DNA of 64,000 bases, from NCBI GenBank assembly GCA_963837445.1, contig CAWINK010000003.1, forward strand, positions 372,001 through 436,000, given 5' to 3'. This DNA comes from JACVRW01 sp963837445 (GTDB lineage: Bacteria; Actinomycetota; Thermoleophilia; Solirubrobacterales; Thermoleophilaceae). Below the pieces are notes generated by a model that was given only the letters and a program-made list of their open reading frames with translations, had not been told where the DNA came from and searched no databases. This document shows, piece after piece, positions 25,332-33,408 of this stretch. The position numbers and the translations under genes are program-made. Position 1 is the stretch's first letter. Each line of letters opens with the position of its first letter.

Positions 25332-25491
25332 AGCGGCATTGAGGGGTTGGCCCGATGGGCTCGACAACTCACCACACCCCCGCCCCGCGGACGGGGGTGC
25401 GTGACCTTGTCGTTCAGATAGAGCGACAAAGGCGCCTAACCCCCCGCCGAGAGGCTCGAAAGGCGAGTTGTCGACCTACCCCTTCGCCGCT
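25332..25491. other. Strongly foldable multi-branch intergenic element of unknown function
   Basis: Outer complementary blocks are AGCGGC 25332-25337 with GCCGCT 25486-25491; AGGGGT 25342-25347 with ACCCCT 25478-25483; and TCGACAACTC 25361-25370 with GAGTTGTCGA 25465-25474. Inside lie local hairpins: ACCCCCG...CGGGGGT (about 25376-25398), CCTTGTCGT...AGCGACAAAGG (about 25403-25431) and a small stem near 25448-25466. A short GCCC-GAT-GGGC hairpin sits on the 5' arm. The whole forms a cloverleaf-like fold of 160 bases. It could be a structured RNA, an attenuator or 3' element of the icd-mdh transcript, or a MITE with inverted ends. No open reading frame is convincing here, and I do not recognise a known RNA family. 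Confidence 0.6.
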
Positions 25492-25497
25492 GCTGTA

Positions 25498-25572
25498 AGC
25501 GCTGGAGGGCGGGAGGCGCAAGAGCGCTGGAGGGCGGGAGGCGCAAGAGCGCTGGAGGGCGGGAGGCGCAAG
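25498..25572. repeat. 25-bp tandem repeat, three copies
   Basis: The unit AGCGCTGGAGGGCGGGAGGC followed by GCAAG is repeated exactly three times at 25498-25522, 25523-25547 and 25548-25572. It lies between the foldable element and the 3' end of the winged-helix gene. It encodes nothing obvious. The remaining bases to 25610 are GC-rich and show no recognisable signal. Confidence 0.9.
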
Positions 25573-25610
25573 AGCACCGCAGCGCGGGCTAGGCGGGACC
25601 CGAGCTCGGG

Positions 25611-25964
25611 CTAGGTGGGATGCCAGCCGCGGTCGCGCTTCTTGACCTGGCCCTCCGCCTCGAGCGTGGGCATCACGCGGTAGAGGTAGTTCGCGTGAAT
25701 TCCCATCGCCTCGGCCAGCTCCGAGATGGTGATTCCCGGCCGGGCCCGCACCAGCTCCAGCGCCTGCTTGGCGCGTGTGCCGCTCCCGCGTGGCCGGCCG
25801 CGTCCGCGGCGCCGCGGAGCGCGCGTCGGGCGCGTGCCGACGTTGCCCACACCCGCCAGCGCGGCCGCCGCCTTCTCGAGGCGGTTGAACTCATCCACGA
25901 GCGGACGCAGTTCCTTCAGCCGCGCGTCGATCTCTTTGCGCTTGTCGTCAAGAAAGTCAGTCAT
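25611..25964 (-). CDS. Small winged helix-turn-helix protein with coiled-coil N-terminus
   Basis: The 117-residue protein has three parts. Residues 1-40 form a charged amphipathic helix (coiled-coil-like: DDKRKEIDARLKELRPLVDE). Residues 45-65 are a basic Arg/Gly/Pro linker (RAPRRRGRGRPRGSG) reminiscent of an AT-hook. Residues 66-115 are a winged helix (ALELVRARPGITISELAEAM, then YLYRVMPTLEAEGQVKKRDRGW). It probably binds DNA as a dimer. Similar short proteins are common in Thermoleophilia (general impression), but no target is known. It is the last gene of a minus-strand cluster. Confidence 0.75.
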   Translation of the reverse strand: MTDFLDDKRKEIDARLKELRPLVDEFNRLEKAAAALAGVGNVGTRPTRAPRRRGRGRPRGSGTRAKQALELVRARPGITISELAEAMGIHANYLYRVMPTLEAEGQVKKRDRGWHPT

Positions 25965-25983
25965 TAACGGTGAGAGTAAACGA

Positions 25984-26424
25984 TTACTCGGTAATCGACT
26001 TCAATTTCTGCAAAGTTTCGTCCAACTCTTTTTGCGTCACTCGCGCGACGCCTCTCCCCGCAATGCGCCCGAGCGGCCCGCCCGGAAGGTCGTACTCGTT
26101 CATGTAGTGGAAGTCGGTGCAGTCGGCGCCGGACGAGTCGCCGAACGCGTAGGACACCCTTGCGTGGGAGCCGACCGGACCCCTGCCCTCCCAGACGACG
26201 TGCTTGCACGGATCGTTCTCGACGACGGTCCAGTGCACGTTGAACTTGCGCCCGGCCAGCTTCAGGCACTGGGTCAGCTTGGAGCCCTTCTTCAGAGAAC
26301 CGTTCGGCGCATCCACGAGGTGGTGGTGAATGGTGACCCAGTCCTTGAGGCGGCCGGGGTCCATGACCACGTCGTAGACGCGCTGCGGGGGCGCGTCGAT
26401 CCGGATCTCGCGCTCCACCTTCAT
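25984..26424 (-). CDS. SRPBCC (START/Bet v1-like) family protein
   Basis: This is a 146-residue protein of the SRPBCC superfamily. It begins MKVEREIRIDAPPQRVYDVV (typical first strand), then DPGRLKDWVTIHHHLVDA, a strand pattern ending in YMNEYDLPGGPLGRIAG and a long C-terminal helix. Members bind hydrophobic ligands in a deep pocket; the ligand here is unknown. The ATG at 26424 overlaps the stop of the upstream SDR gene (ATGA), so the two are co-transcribed. A related polyketide cyclase-like or lipid role is possible but not supported further. Confidence 0.85.
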   Translation of the reverse strand: MKVEREIRIDAPPQRVYDVVMDPGRLKDWVTIHHHLVDAPNGSLKKGSKLTQCLKLAGRKFNVHWTVVENDPCKHVVWEGRGPVGSHARVSYAFGDSSGADCTDFHYMNEYDLPGGPLGRIAGRGVARVTQKELDETLQKLKSITE

Positions 26425-27329
26425 CGCGCGCCCAACGGCTCCATCGTCTCCCACTCGGCGAGCGCGTGCGCCACGGCCCGCTTGAAACGGTGCGGCCGCA
26501 GGCCGTAGAGGCGCGGCGCCTCGTCCGGGTCGCGCGGCAGAAGGTCGGTCTCGAGGCTCTGCATCAGCGGCCGCACGAGCTCGATCGGCTGGCCGGTCAC
26601 GGCCGCCACCACCACGCTCGCCGGCGGCGTGAGCGACCGACCCAGCGCCAGCGGCATGCGCCCGACGCCCATCTCCTCGGCGATCTGCTCGATCATCCGG
26701 CCGTAGGTCATCACGTCAGGGCCGGCCACGTCGAGCGAGCGGCCGGCCGCCTCTGGCACCTGAGGCGTGCGGGCGAGGAACTCGATCACGTCGCGCTCGT
26801 CGATCGGCGCGGTGCGGTTCTTGCGCCAGCGCGGCAGCGGCAGCACCCGCAGCCGCTCCACGAGCCGGACCAGCAGCCGGAAGGAGGAGGAGCCGGCGCC
26901 GATCACGATCGATGCCCGCAGAGCGGTCGATCCGGGCACCGCCGCGAGCAGTGTCTCCTCGACCTCGAGGCGGGAGTGGAGGTGGGGTGACAGCGGATGC
27001 TGCTGCGGCACGATGCCGCCGAGGTAGACGATCCGCTCGACTCCGGCGCGGGCAGCCGCCTCGGCGAAGCTCTCGGCCATGCGCCGGTCGCGCCCCGCGA
27101 AGTCGCCGTTGGCGGCTGGCTCCATCGAGTGCACGAGGTAATAGGCGCTTGAGCATCCGTCGAGCGCCTCCTCGAGGCCGGTCCCCGTGAGGAGGTCGCC
27201 GCGCACGACGTCCACCTCCGGCAGCAGCTCCGGTCGCCGTGCCAGCGCGCGCACGGGCCGCCCCTCCGCCGCGAGGCGGCGAAGCAGGCGACTTCCCACG
27301 TATCCGGTGCCACCGGTCACGAGCTCCAC
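26421..27329 (-). CDS. NAD(P)H-binding atypical short-chain dehydrogenase
   Basis: The protein has the Rossmann motif VTGGTGYVGSRLLRRLAAEG at the N-terminus, then DVVRGDLLTG, YYLVHSME, the YLGGIVP segment and HLHSRLEVEETLL (atypical SDR, NmrA/YwnB-like). The start is taken as GTG 27329, giving VELVTGGTG and 302 residues; a longer version upstream would add an unrelated extension. It overlaps the SRPBCC gene. Related proteins act as NADP sensors, ubiquinone-biosynthesis-associated factors or sugar-modifying enzymes, so no reaction can be assigned. Confidence 0.82.
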   Translation of the reverse strand: MELVTGGTGYVGSRLLRRLAAEGRPVRALARRPELLPEVDVVRGDLLTGTGLEEALDGCSSAYYLVHSMEPAANGDFAGRDRRMAESFAEAAARAGVERIVYLGGIVPQQHPLSPHLHSRLEVEETLLAAVPGSTALRASIVIGAGSSSFRLLVRLVERLRVLPLPRWRKNRTAPIDERDVIEFLARTPQVPEAAGRSLDVAGPDVMTYGRMIEQIAEEMGVGRMPLALGRSLTPPASVVVAAVTGQPIELVRPLMQSLETDLLPRDPDEAPRLYGLRPHRFKRAVAHALAEWETMEPLGAR

Positions 27330-27465
27330 GGGCGAAGCAGAGTACTTCCCCCAAACTCGCCCCCCTAAAAAATGCGCAGCTAGCGGGGGCTTACTCGGAC
27401 GACCCTGCAAAGTCCGGAAAACGGACGATGGCGCGTTCGGCGCTCGTGCTGTTGAGTGGACATAG

Positions 27466-27660
27466 ATGCCGAAGACGAAGCCCGCCCGCTGCGAGGACTG
27501 CTACTTCCACCAGAACCAGCTCTGCGCGCTCGAGCTCGGCAAGCCGTGCACGACGTTCCGCCCCGCCGACCGTGGCCTCGCGCCCGAGCGCCAGCTCGCG
27601 TTCGTCTTCCGGACCGAGCGCACCACGGCGGCCTATGCGTTTCCGCAGCCGAACGCCTAG
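27466..27660 (+). CDS. Small cysteine-rich protein of unknown function
   Basis: The 64-residue protein starts MPKTKPARCEDCYFHQNQLC and continues CALELGKPCTTFRP. The arrangement C-x2-C-x3-H-x4-C-x8-C suggests a small zinc or iron-sulfur binding site. The C-terminal half (RQLAFVFRTERTTAAYAFPQ) is not repetitive. It sits nine bases before the MBL hydrolase gene and may be co-transcribed with it. I do not recognise a named family. Confidence 0.7.
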   Translation: MPKTKPARCEDCYFHQNQLCALELGKPCTTFRPADRGLAPERQLAFVFRTERTTAAYAFPQPNA

Positions 27661-27669
27661 AGTCCGCTC

Positions 27670-28464
27670 ATGCGGCTCACGGTGCTCGGCAAGTCGCCGT
27701 CCTGGCAGGACGCCGGCGGCGCCTGTTCCGGCTACCTGATCGAGGAGGACGACACCGTGGTCCTGGTGGACTGCGGCAACGGGGTGTTCGCGAAGCTGCG
27801 CGAGCGGGTCGACTACGTGGACGTGGACGCGGTCGTGATCTCGCACCTGCACGCCGACCACTTCCTCGACCTCGTCCCGTACTCGTACGCGCTCACATAC
27901 GCGCCGCGCCAGCAGCCGGTTCCCGTGGACCGCTGGCCGGGCACGGACTGCCCCGCCTGCCCCGTGCTGCACGTTCCCCCCGGCGCGCGCGACCTGTTCC
28001 GGCGGGTCGTGGGCACCTGGGGCAACGAGGACCTGATCGAGAAGGCATTCAAGCTGCGCGAGTACGACGCCTCGAGCGAGGTCGAGGTTGGGCCGATTCG
28101 GATCCGCTTCCAGCCGGTCCCGCACTTCACCGAGACCTTCGCCATGAGCATCAGCTCCACGAACGGCTCGGGCCGGATCGTGTACGGCGCCGACTCCAGC
28201 CCGACGGAGGCGCTCGAGGAGTTCGCGCGCGACGCCGACCTGATGCTCGTCGAGGCCACGCTGCCGCGGCCCGAGCGCACCGGCATGCGCGGTCACCTCA
28301 CGCCCGGGGAGGCCGGTGGCCACGCCCGCGGCGCCGGCGCCAAGCGCCTGCTGCTCGTGCACATCTCGGACGAACTCGACTGGAACTGGGCGCGCGATCA
28401 GGCGGCCGAGGCGTTCGGGGGCCCGGTAGAGGTGGCGCGCGAGGGCGCCGTCTACGAGATCTAG
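27670..28464 (+). CDS. MBL-fold metallo-hydrolase (RNase Z-like)
   Basis: The 264-residue protein has the metallo-beta-lactamase zinc motif SHLHADHFLD, an acidic ligand in VYGADSSPTE, and histidines at PHFTETF and LVHISDE. The N-terminal MRLTVLGKSPSWQDAGGACSG resembles the RNase Z / phosphodiesterase branch of the fold. There is no signal peptide. Members of this branch process tRNA 3' ends or hydrolyse phosphodiesters; a tRNase Z exosite is not obvious, so the call stays at family level. Confidence 0.85.
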   Translation: MRLTVLGKSPSWQDAGGACSGYLIEEDDTVVLVDCGNGVFAKLRERVDYVDVDAVVISHLHADHFLDLVPYSYALTYAPRQQPVPVDRWPGTDCPACPVLHVPPGARDLFRRVVGTWGNEDLIEKAFKLREYDASSEVEVGPIRIRFQPVPHFTETFAMSISSTNGSGRIVYGADSSPTEALEEFARDADLMLVEATLPRPERTGMRGHLTPGEAGGHARGAGAKRLLLVHISDELDWNWARDQAAEAFGGPVEVAREGAVYEI

Positions 28465-28535
28465 CCCGGCGAAGATGTCGTTCGAGCGTGCTCTGACCGG
28501 GTAGAGTGCCCGCAGCAAGCGGATCGAGGAGAGCA

Positions 28536-29000
28536 ATGGCAGCGAAGAAAAAGGCCGCGAAGGCCGGGGCCGGAGCGTACGCCGCCGGCAAGGCGGTCCG
28601 CTCGAATAAGTACGTTCAGCGGCTCGTCGAGGACGACGAGCTGCGTGACAACCTCCGCAACGCCTTCGACTCAGCGCGCAAGGCTTATGAGCGCATGTCG
28701 AATGGCAAGGGCCCGGTCAAGGCCGTTACGGAGAACAAGAAGGTGCAGAAGGACCTGCGTGAGGCAGCGACGTCTCTGAAGGACGCCGCCGAATCGCTGC
28801 GCGACGGAAAGAAGAAGAAGCGCGGCAAGGGCCGTCTCCTCCTGCTGGCGATCATCGGCGGGGGCGTTGCTCTCGCGGCCAGCGAGGGCCTTCGCAAGAA
28901 GGTGCTCGACGCGCTCTTCGGTGCCGAGGAGGAGTTCGAGTACACGGCGAGCACCACCCCGGAGCCAAGCAGCACGAGCGAACCGGTGGGAACCGCCTAA
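28536..29000 (+). CDS. Lysine-rich single-pass membrane protein (YtxH-like)
   Basis: The 154-residue protein begins with a lysine/alanine-rich region (MAAKKKAAKAGAGAYAAGKA), then a long charged helix (RLVEDDELRDNLRNAFDSAR). One transmembrane segment near residue 105 (LLLLAIIGGGVALAASEGL) is preceded by KKKKRGKGR. It ends in a Ser/Thr/Pro-rich tail. The ATG at 28536 has a good ribosome site (GAGGAGAG). The orientation would leave the large basic N-terminus in the cytoplasm. The function is unknown; it resembles general-stress YtxH-type proteins only in architecture. A strong terminator follows. Confidence 0.75.
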   Translation: MAAKKKAAKAGAGAYAAGKAVRSNKYVQRLVEDDELRDNLRNAFDSARKAYERMSNGKGPVKAVTENKKVQKDLREAATSLKDAAESLRDGKKKKRGKGRLLLLAIIGGGVALAASEGLRKKVLDALFGAEEEFEYTASTTPEPSSTSEPVGTA

Positions 29001-29024
29001 GCGCGGATCCAACCTGAGCTTTGG

Positions 29025-29054
29025 AAAGGGCGCCTGCGGGCGCCCTTTTCGTTT
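29025..29054 (+). terminator. Intrinsic terminator
   Basis: GGGCGCC (29028-29034) pairs perfectly with GGCGCCC (29039-29045) around a four-base loop, extended by AAA/TTT, and is followed by TTTTCGTTT. It stands 25 bases after the stop of the membrane-protein gene and before the DUF3311 gene. Confidence 0.88.
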
Positions 29055-29087
29055 CGGTTCGGGGGGACCGGGTAGTCCGCCCCGTTG

Positions 29088-29264
29088 ATGAGGCGGTGGT
29101 ACCTGCTCCTATTGCTTCCGTTCGCGGGCCTGCTGTATCCGCCGCTGTACGCGACCGAGCATCCTGAGCTCTTCGGCTTCCCGTTCTTCTACTGGTACCA
29201 GTTCGCCTGGGTGCCGCTCACGGCGGGGATCACGTACCTCGTCTACCGGATGACGAGGCCATGA
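29088..29264 (+). CDS. DUF3311-type small membrane protein
   Basis: A 58-residue protein is encoded from ATG 29088: MRRWYLLLLLPFAGLLYPPL at the start, then a second hydrophobic segment with FFYWYQFAWVPLTAGITYLV, ending RMTRP. Two transmembrane helices and the position just upstream of a sodium:solute symporter (its stop overlaps the symporter start, ATGA) are typical of DUF3311 proteins. These accompany MctP-type permeases and are thought to be small accessory subunits. Confidence 0.8.
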   Translation: MRRWYLLLLLPFAGLLYPPLYATEHPELFGFPFFYWYQFAWVPLTAGITYLVYRMTRP

Positions 29265-30835
29265 GGATCGCGGCCGTCATGGAGTTCGAGGCCGACGCCG
29301 TCGCGATCACGGTCTTCTGCCTGCTCTTCCTGCTCGTGACGGTGCTGGGGTTCGTCGCGGCGCGCTGGAAGCGCGGCGACCTCGCCCTGCTCGACGAATG
29401 GGGCCTGGGCGGACGCCGCTTCGGGACCGTGATCACCTGGTTCCTGCTGGGCGGCGACCTCTTCACCGCCTACACGTTCATCGCGGTCCCCGCGCTCGTG
29501 TGGGCGGTCGGAGGCGGAGGCTTCTTCGCGCTGCCCTACACGATCATCGTCTTCCCGCTGGTCTTCCTCTTCATGCCGCGCCTGTGGTCCGTGGCGTCGA
29601 AGCACCGCTACGTGACCGGAGCGGACTTCGTGAAGGGCCGCTACGGGAGTCGCGGCCTTGCCACCGCCATCGCCTTCACGGGACTACTCGCCACGATGCC
29701 CTACATCGCCCTGCAGCTCGTGGGCATCCAGGTGGTCCTGGAGGGGCTCGGCATCGGTGGGGGCGACCTGCCGCTGATCCTCGCGTTCGCGATCCTCGCG
29801 GCCTACACCTACACAAGCGGCCTGCGCGCCCCGGCGATGATCGCGCTCGTGAAGGACACGCTGATCTACGCGACCGTGATCGTCGCGGTGATCTACATCC
29901 CTTCGAAGGTCGGCGGCTTCGACGCCATCTTCGACTCGGCGGCGGAGGAGCTTCCGAACCGGGATACGCCGGGTGCGCTGATCCCGGGCACGGCGGATGC
30001 CCAGGTGGCATACGCCACGCTCGCGCTCGGCTCGGCGATGGCGCTCTTCCTCTACCCGCACGCGCTCACGGCGGTCCTCAGCTCGCGCTCGCAGGACGTG
30101 GTGCGGCGCAACATGTCGCTGCTCCCGGCGTGGACGTTCCTGCTCGGGTTGATGGCGCTGCTCGGCTACATGGCGATAGCGCGCGGGATCGAGGTGGCGG
30201 AGCCGAACCTGACGGTGCCGGGCCTGTTCGTGGACATGTTCCCCTCGTGGTTCGTCGGCGTGGCCTTCGCGGCCATTGCGATCGGCGCGCTCGTACCGGC
30301 GGCGGTGATGTCGATCGCGGCGGCCAACCTCTTCACGCGCAACGTGTGGAAGGAGTTCGTGCGGCCTGACTGCTCGGACGCCGAGGAGTCACAGGTCGCG
30401 AAGATCGTCTCGCTTGTGGTGAAGCTCGGGGCGCTCGGCTTTGTCCTGTTCATGTCGACCGACTTCGCGATCGACCTCCAGCTACTCGGCGGAGTCTGGA
30501 TGCTCCAGACCCTGCCGGCGGTGCTGATCGGCCTGTACACACGCTGGATCCACCGCTGGGGCCTGCTGGCGGGATGGCTCGTCGGAATGGTGACCGGCAC
30601 GTGGATCGCGTCGTCGCAGGACTACACGCCCGTGTGGGATACCCCGATCGTCGGCGCCACCGTCTACACCGGGGTGGTTGCGCTTGCGCTCAACCTCGCG
30701 GTGGCGGGCGTGCTCACGGTCTTGCTCGGCTCACGCGGGCGTGCGGACGAGCTCGACGAGACCCGCGCCGCGGACTACGACGAGCTGCACGAGACGCATG
30801 AGCCGGCGCCGACGGTGGGCGCGGGCGTCGCCTGA
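29261..30835 (+). CDS. Sodium:solute symporter family protein (MctP-like)
   Basis: The 524-residue protein has about 13 transmembrane helices and SSS-family motifs: LGGRRFGTVITWFLLGGDLF near the N-terminus, RYVTGADFVKGRYGSRG, AAYTYTSGLRAPA (sodium-site region) and PAAVMSIAAANLFTRNVW. The best family match by eye is the monocarboxylate permease MctP/acetate permease branch. The substrate (short organic acids) is inferred, supported by the DUF3311 partner. A TetR regulator follows 29 bases downstream and may control the pair. Confidence 0.88.
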   Translation: MRIAAVMEFEADAVAITVFCLLFLLVTVLGFVAARWKRGDLALLDEWGLGGRRFGTVITWFLLGGDLFTAYTFIAVPALVWAVGGGGFFALPYTIIVFPLVFLFMPRLWSVASKHRYVTGADFVKGRYGSRGLATAIAFTGLLATMPYIALQLVGIQVVLEGLGIGGGDLPLILAFAILAAYTYTSGLRAPAMIALVKDTLIYATVIVAVIYIPSKVGGFDAIFDSAAEELPNRDTPGALIPGTADAQVAYATLALGSAMALFLYPHALTAVLSSRSQDVVRRNMSLLPAWTFLLGLMALLGYMAIARGIEVAEPNLTVPGLFVDMFPSWFVGVAFAAIAIGALVPAAVMSIAAANLFTRNVWKEFVRPDCSDAEESQVAKIVSLVVKLGALGFVLFMSTDFAIDLQLLGGVWMLQTLPAVLIGLYTRWIHRWGLLAGWLVGMVTGTWIASSQDYTPVWDTPIVGATVYTGVVALALNLAVAGVLTVLLGSRGRADELDETRAADYDELHETHEPAPTVGAGVA

Positions 30836-30864
30836 CTGGCTGGCCAACTAAGATCCCGGCCGGG

Positions 30865-31485
30865 ATGGAGGCTGCGACCAGCACGGACGCCGCGCGCAAG
30901 CTCGAGGGCGACAAGGCCCAGCGCATAATCGCAGCGATGCGCGCGAGCGTCGGCAAGCGCGGCGCGGCGGGCTCGACCTTCGATCACGTGGCGCGCGAGG
31001 CCGGCGTGTCGCGCGGCCTCCTGCACTACTACTTCGGGTCCAAGGAGCAGCTGCTCGTGGAGGTGGTGCGCCACGACTGCGAGGTGCGCAACCGCAACAT
31101 GGACGAGCGGCTCGAGAAGGCGCACAGCGTCGACGAGATCCTGGACGCGCTCGTGGTCGGGCTCGAGGAGTTCCTCGAGGACGACGCCGGCGGCCAGGCG
31201 GTCATCTACGAGATGCTGAGCGCCTCGCGCCACTCGGAGGAGATCCGCGCCGAGCTTGCGGAGCTCTACCGGCAGTGGCGCGAGCGGCTCGCAGGCTGGC
31301 TGCGGACCAAGGAGCGCGAGGGCGTGATCCGCCTTCAGGCCGAGCCCGAGGCGGTGGCGTCGATCCTGTTCTCACTCGGCGACGGCTTCGGCATCCAGGT
31401 GCTGGCCGACCCGGACTGGGACCAGCAGGCGGCGTTCGACCTGGGCGTGGCTACGGCGCGCGGCATGCTCGGAGCTTCCTCGTAG
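30865..31485 (+). CDS. TetR/AcrR family transcriptional regulator
   Basis: The 206-residue protein has an N-terminal TetR helix-turn-helix (about residues 20-65: AAGSTFDHVAREAGVSRGLL, then HYYFGSKEQLLVEVV) and a helical ligand-binding C-terminal domain (ALVVGLEEFLEDDAGGQAV). It follows the symporter in the same direction and may repress or activate it. The effector is unknown. Its 3' end overlaps a convergent lipoprotein gene by 35 bases. Confidence 0.9.
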   Translation: MEAATSTDAARKLEGDKAQRIIAAMRASVGKRGAAGSTFDHVAREAGVSRGLLHYYFGSKEQLLVEVVRHDCEVRNRNMDERLEKAHSVDEILDALVVGLEEFLEDDAGGQAVIYEMLSASRHSEEIRAELAELYRQWRERLAGWLRTKEREGVIRLQAEPEAVASILFSLGDGFGIQVLADPDWDQQAAFDLGVATARGMLGASS

Positions 31486-31900
31486 CCGGAAGGCTCGGGT
31501 CCGCCCGCTGGGCCTTCCGCACCACCTGCTTTGCCCGCCGGCCCACCGCCCGCGAGTGGGCGAAGATCACGACGGTCGCCTCGCCCCGACGGAACTCGAG
31601 ATCGCCTGGCCTCGGCCGGCGCGGTGGCTTGCGGTGGCATGCCGACCACGTCTGCACCTCCAGCGGGGGCGCGCAGCCGGTGTCGCTGGTCGCGTGACAG
31701 GTGCCGTAGATGTAGGTCACGGAGGGTCGCCCGCGGCACGTGGTGATCCTCGCTTCGAAGTCGATCCCTTCAAACGACGGGCCCACGTCGTACTCCGTGA
31801 ACGGCATCCGGCACGACGCCTGAGACTCCTTGCCGTCCCGGTCGCACGCTCCAAAGGCGGCTGCGGAGAGGGCAACCAGGAGAAGAGCCAGTCTCGTCAC
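31451..31900 (-). CDS. Small putative lipoprotein
   Basis: The 149-residue protein begins with a signal peptide (MTRLALLLVALSAAAFGAC) ending in a lipobox-like AFGAC, so it is probably a lipid-anchored extracytoplasmic protein. The mature part contains several cysteines (CRMPFTEY, TTCRGRPSV, YGTCHATSDTGC, WSACHRK) that may form disulfides. No known domain is recognised. It overlaps the end of the TetR gene and lies in the same direction as glyQS, 25 bases upstream of that gene's 3' end. Confidence 0.65.
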   Translation of the reverse strand: MTRLALLLVALSAAAFGACDRDGKESQASCRMPFTEYDVGPSFEGIDFEARITTCRGRPSVTYIYGTCHATSDTGCAPPLEVQTWSACHRKPPRRPRPGDLEFRRGEATVVIFAHSRAVGRRAKQVVRKAQRADPSLPATRKLRACRAP

Positions 31901-31925
31901 AAAGACCTTCGAGAGCGCGAGCCCT

Positions 31926-33284
31926 TCAGCCGAGCCTGCGCTCGACCTCGCCCGCTAGCTCCGTGACCGCCACGCGCTCCTGCTCGAGCGTGTCGCGGTC
32001 GCGCAGGGTCACGGTGTCGTCCTCCATCGTCTGGTGGTCGACGGTCACGCCAAACGGCGTGCCGATCTCGTCCTGGCGGCGGTAGCGCTTGCCGATCGAG
32101 CCGCCCGTGTCGTATTCGGTGGGCCACAGCTCGCGCAGCTCTTCGTAGATGGCGCGGGCCTTCTCCGGCTGGCCGTCCTTGTTCACGAGCGGCAGCACCG
32201 CCACCTTGATCGGCGCCATGTGGGGGGCGAGGCGCAGCACGGTGCGCTGCTCGCCGCCGATGTCGTCCTCGTCGTAGGCGTCGCAGAGCAGCGCGAGCAC
32301 GGTCCGGCCCACGCCGGCGGCCGGCTCGATCACGTGCGGCACGTAGCGCTCGCCGCTCGCCGTGTCCACGTACTCCAGCTTCGCCCCGGAGTGCTCGGCG
32401 TGCTGGGTCAGGTCGAAGTCGCCGCGGTTCGCGATGCCCTCGAGCTCGGACCAGCCGATCGGGTAGAGGTACTCGATGTCGCTCGTGGCGCTCGAGTAGT
32501 GCGACAGCTCGTCCGCGTCGTGCGGGCGCAGCCGCAGCTTGTCGCGGTCGATGCCGAGCGCGGCGTACCACTCCATGCGCTGCTCCATCCAATGCTCGTG
32601 CCACCGCTCGGCCTCCGCGGGCGGCACGAAGAACTCCATCTCCATCTGCTCGAACTCGAGCGTGCGGAAGACGAAGTTGCCGGGCGTGATCTCGTTTCGA
32701 AACGACTTGCCCACCTGCGCGATCCCGAAGGGAGGCTTCTTGCGCGCGTACTGGAGGGTGGTCTTGAAGGCGAGGAAGATGCCCTGCGCGGTCTCGGGCC
32801 TGAGGAACACGGTCGAGCCGGCGTCCTTCACGGGCCCGATCGACGTCTCGAACATGAGGTTGAACTCGCGCGGGTCGGTGAGATCGCAGTCCGGGTGGTC
32901 GCCGGGCAGCTTCGAGGGGGCGTGCCCGCAGCGGACCTCCGCGTGCTCGGCCACGCCGTCGCGCACCTCCTGCAGGTGGTCCGCGCGGAAGCGAAGGTTG
33001 CAGGCGCGGCAGTCCACGAGCGGGTCGGTGAAGCCGGCCAGGTGGCCCGACGCCTCCCAGGCGCGCGGGTGCTGGATGATCGCCGAGTCGAGCGCCACGA
33101 TGTCGTCGCGCTCCTGGATCATCGCCTTCCACCAGGCGCCGATCACGTTGTTCTTCAGCAGGACGCCGTAGTGGCCGTAGTCGTAGGTGTTGGCGATCCC
33201 GCCGTAGATCTCGGAGGCGGGGAAGATCAGGCCGCGCCGCTTGCAGAGCGCGACGATCTTGTCCATGGTCACCGGGTCGGCCAT
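31926..33284 (-). CDS. glyQS: Glycine--tRNA ligase (alpha2 type)
   Basis: This is a class II synthetase (452 residues) of the homodimeric type. The N-terminal motif is KIVALCKRRGLIFPASEIYG, then YDYGHYGVLLKNN. Motif 2 is QVGKSFRNEITP, with FRTLEFEQMEMEFF; motif 3 is GVGRTVLALL. The C-terminal anticodon-binding domain starts near APHMAPIKVAVLPL. Cysteines of a small insertion are visible in VDCRACNLRF, although the full zinc set is unclear. It charges tRNA-Gly. A second ATG at 33266 is possible. Confidence 0.97.
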   Translation of the reverse strand: MADPVTMDKIVALCKRRGLIFPASEIYGGIANTYDYGHYGVLLKNNVIGAWWKAMIQERDDIVALDSAIIQHPRAWEASGHLAGFTDPLVDCRACNLRFRADHLQEVRDGVAEHAEVRCGHAPSKLPGDHPDCDLTDPREFNLMFETSIGPVKDAGSTVFLRPETAQGIFLAFKTTLQYARKKPPFGIAQVGKSFRNEITPGNFVFRTLEFEQMEMEFFVPPAEAERWHEHWMEQRMEWYAALGIDRDKLRLRPHDADELSHYSSATSDIEYLYPIGWSELEGIANRGDFDLTQHAEHSGAKLEYVDTASGERYVPHVIEPAAGVGRTVLALLCDAYDEDDIGGEQRTVLRLAPHMAPIKVAVLPLVNKDGQPEKARAIYEELRELWPTEYDTGGSIGKRYRRQDEIGTPFGVTVDHQTMEDDTVTLRDRDTLEQERVAVTELAGEVERRLG

Positions 33285-33408
33285 CGGCCGAGCAGGCTAC
33301 CTACCGCCCGACCGCGTCCCTCCTCGCGCGGGGAACAGCCCGGACTTTCCGCAAGTTCACACGAACACAATGTGACCATTTGTTCAATGTTGGGGTACGT
33401 TCGAGTGG

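Noticed and set aside
25332..25491. tmRNA, 6S RNA or 6C RNA identity for the foldable element
   Set aside because: No tRNA-like ends or resume frame for tmRNA, no large open bubble for 6S, and only one loop-like run of six C; the folds do not match what I know of these families.
25498..25572. CRISPR array at the 25-bp repeats
   Set aside because: The copies are contiguous with no spacers and there are no cas genes in the window.
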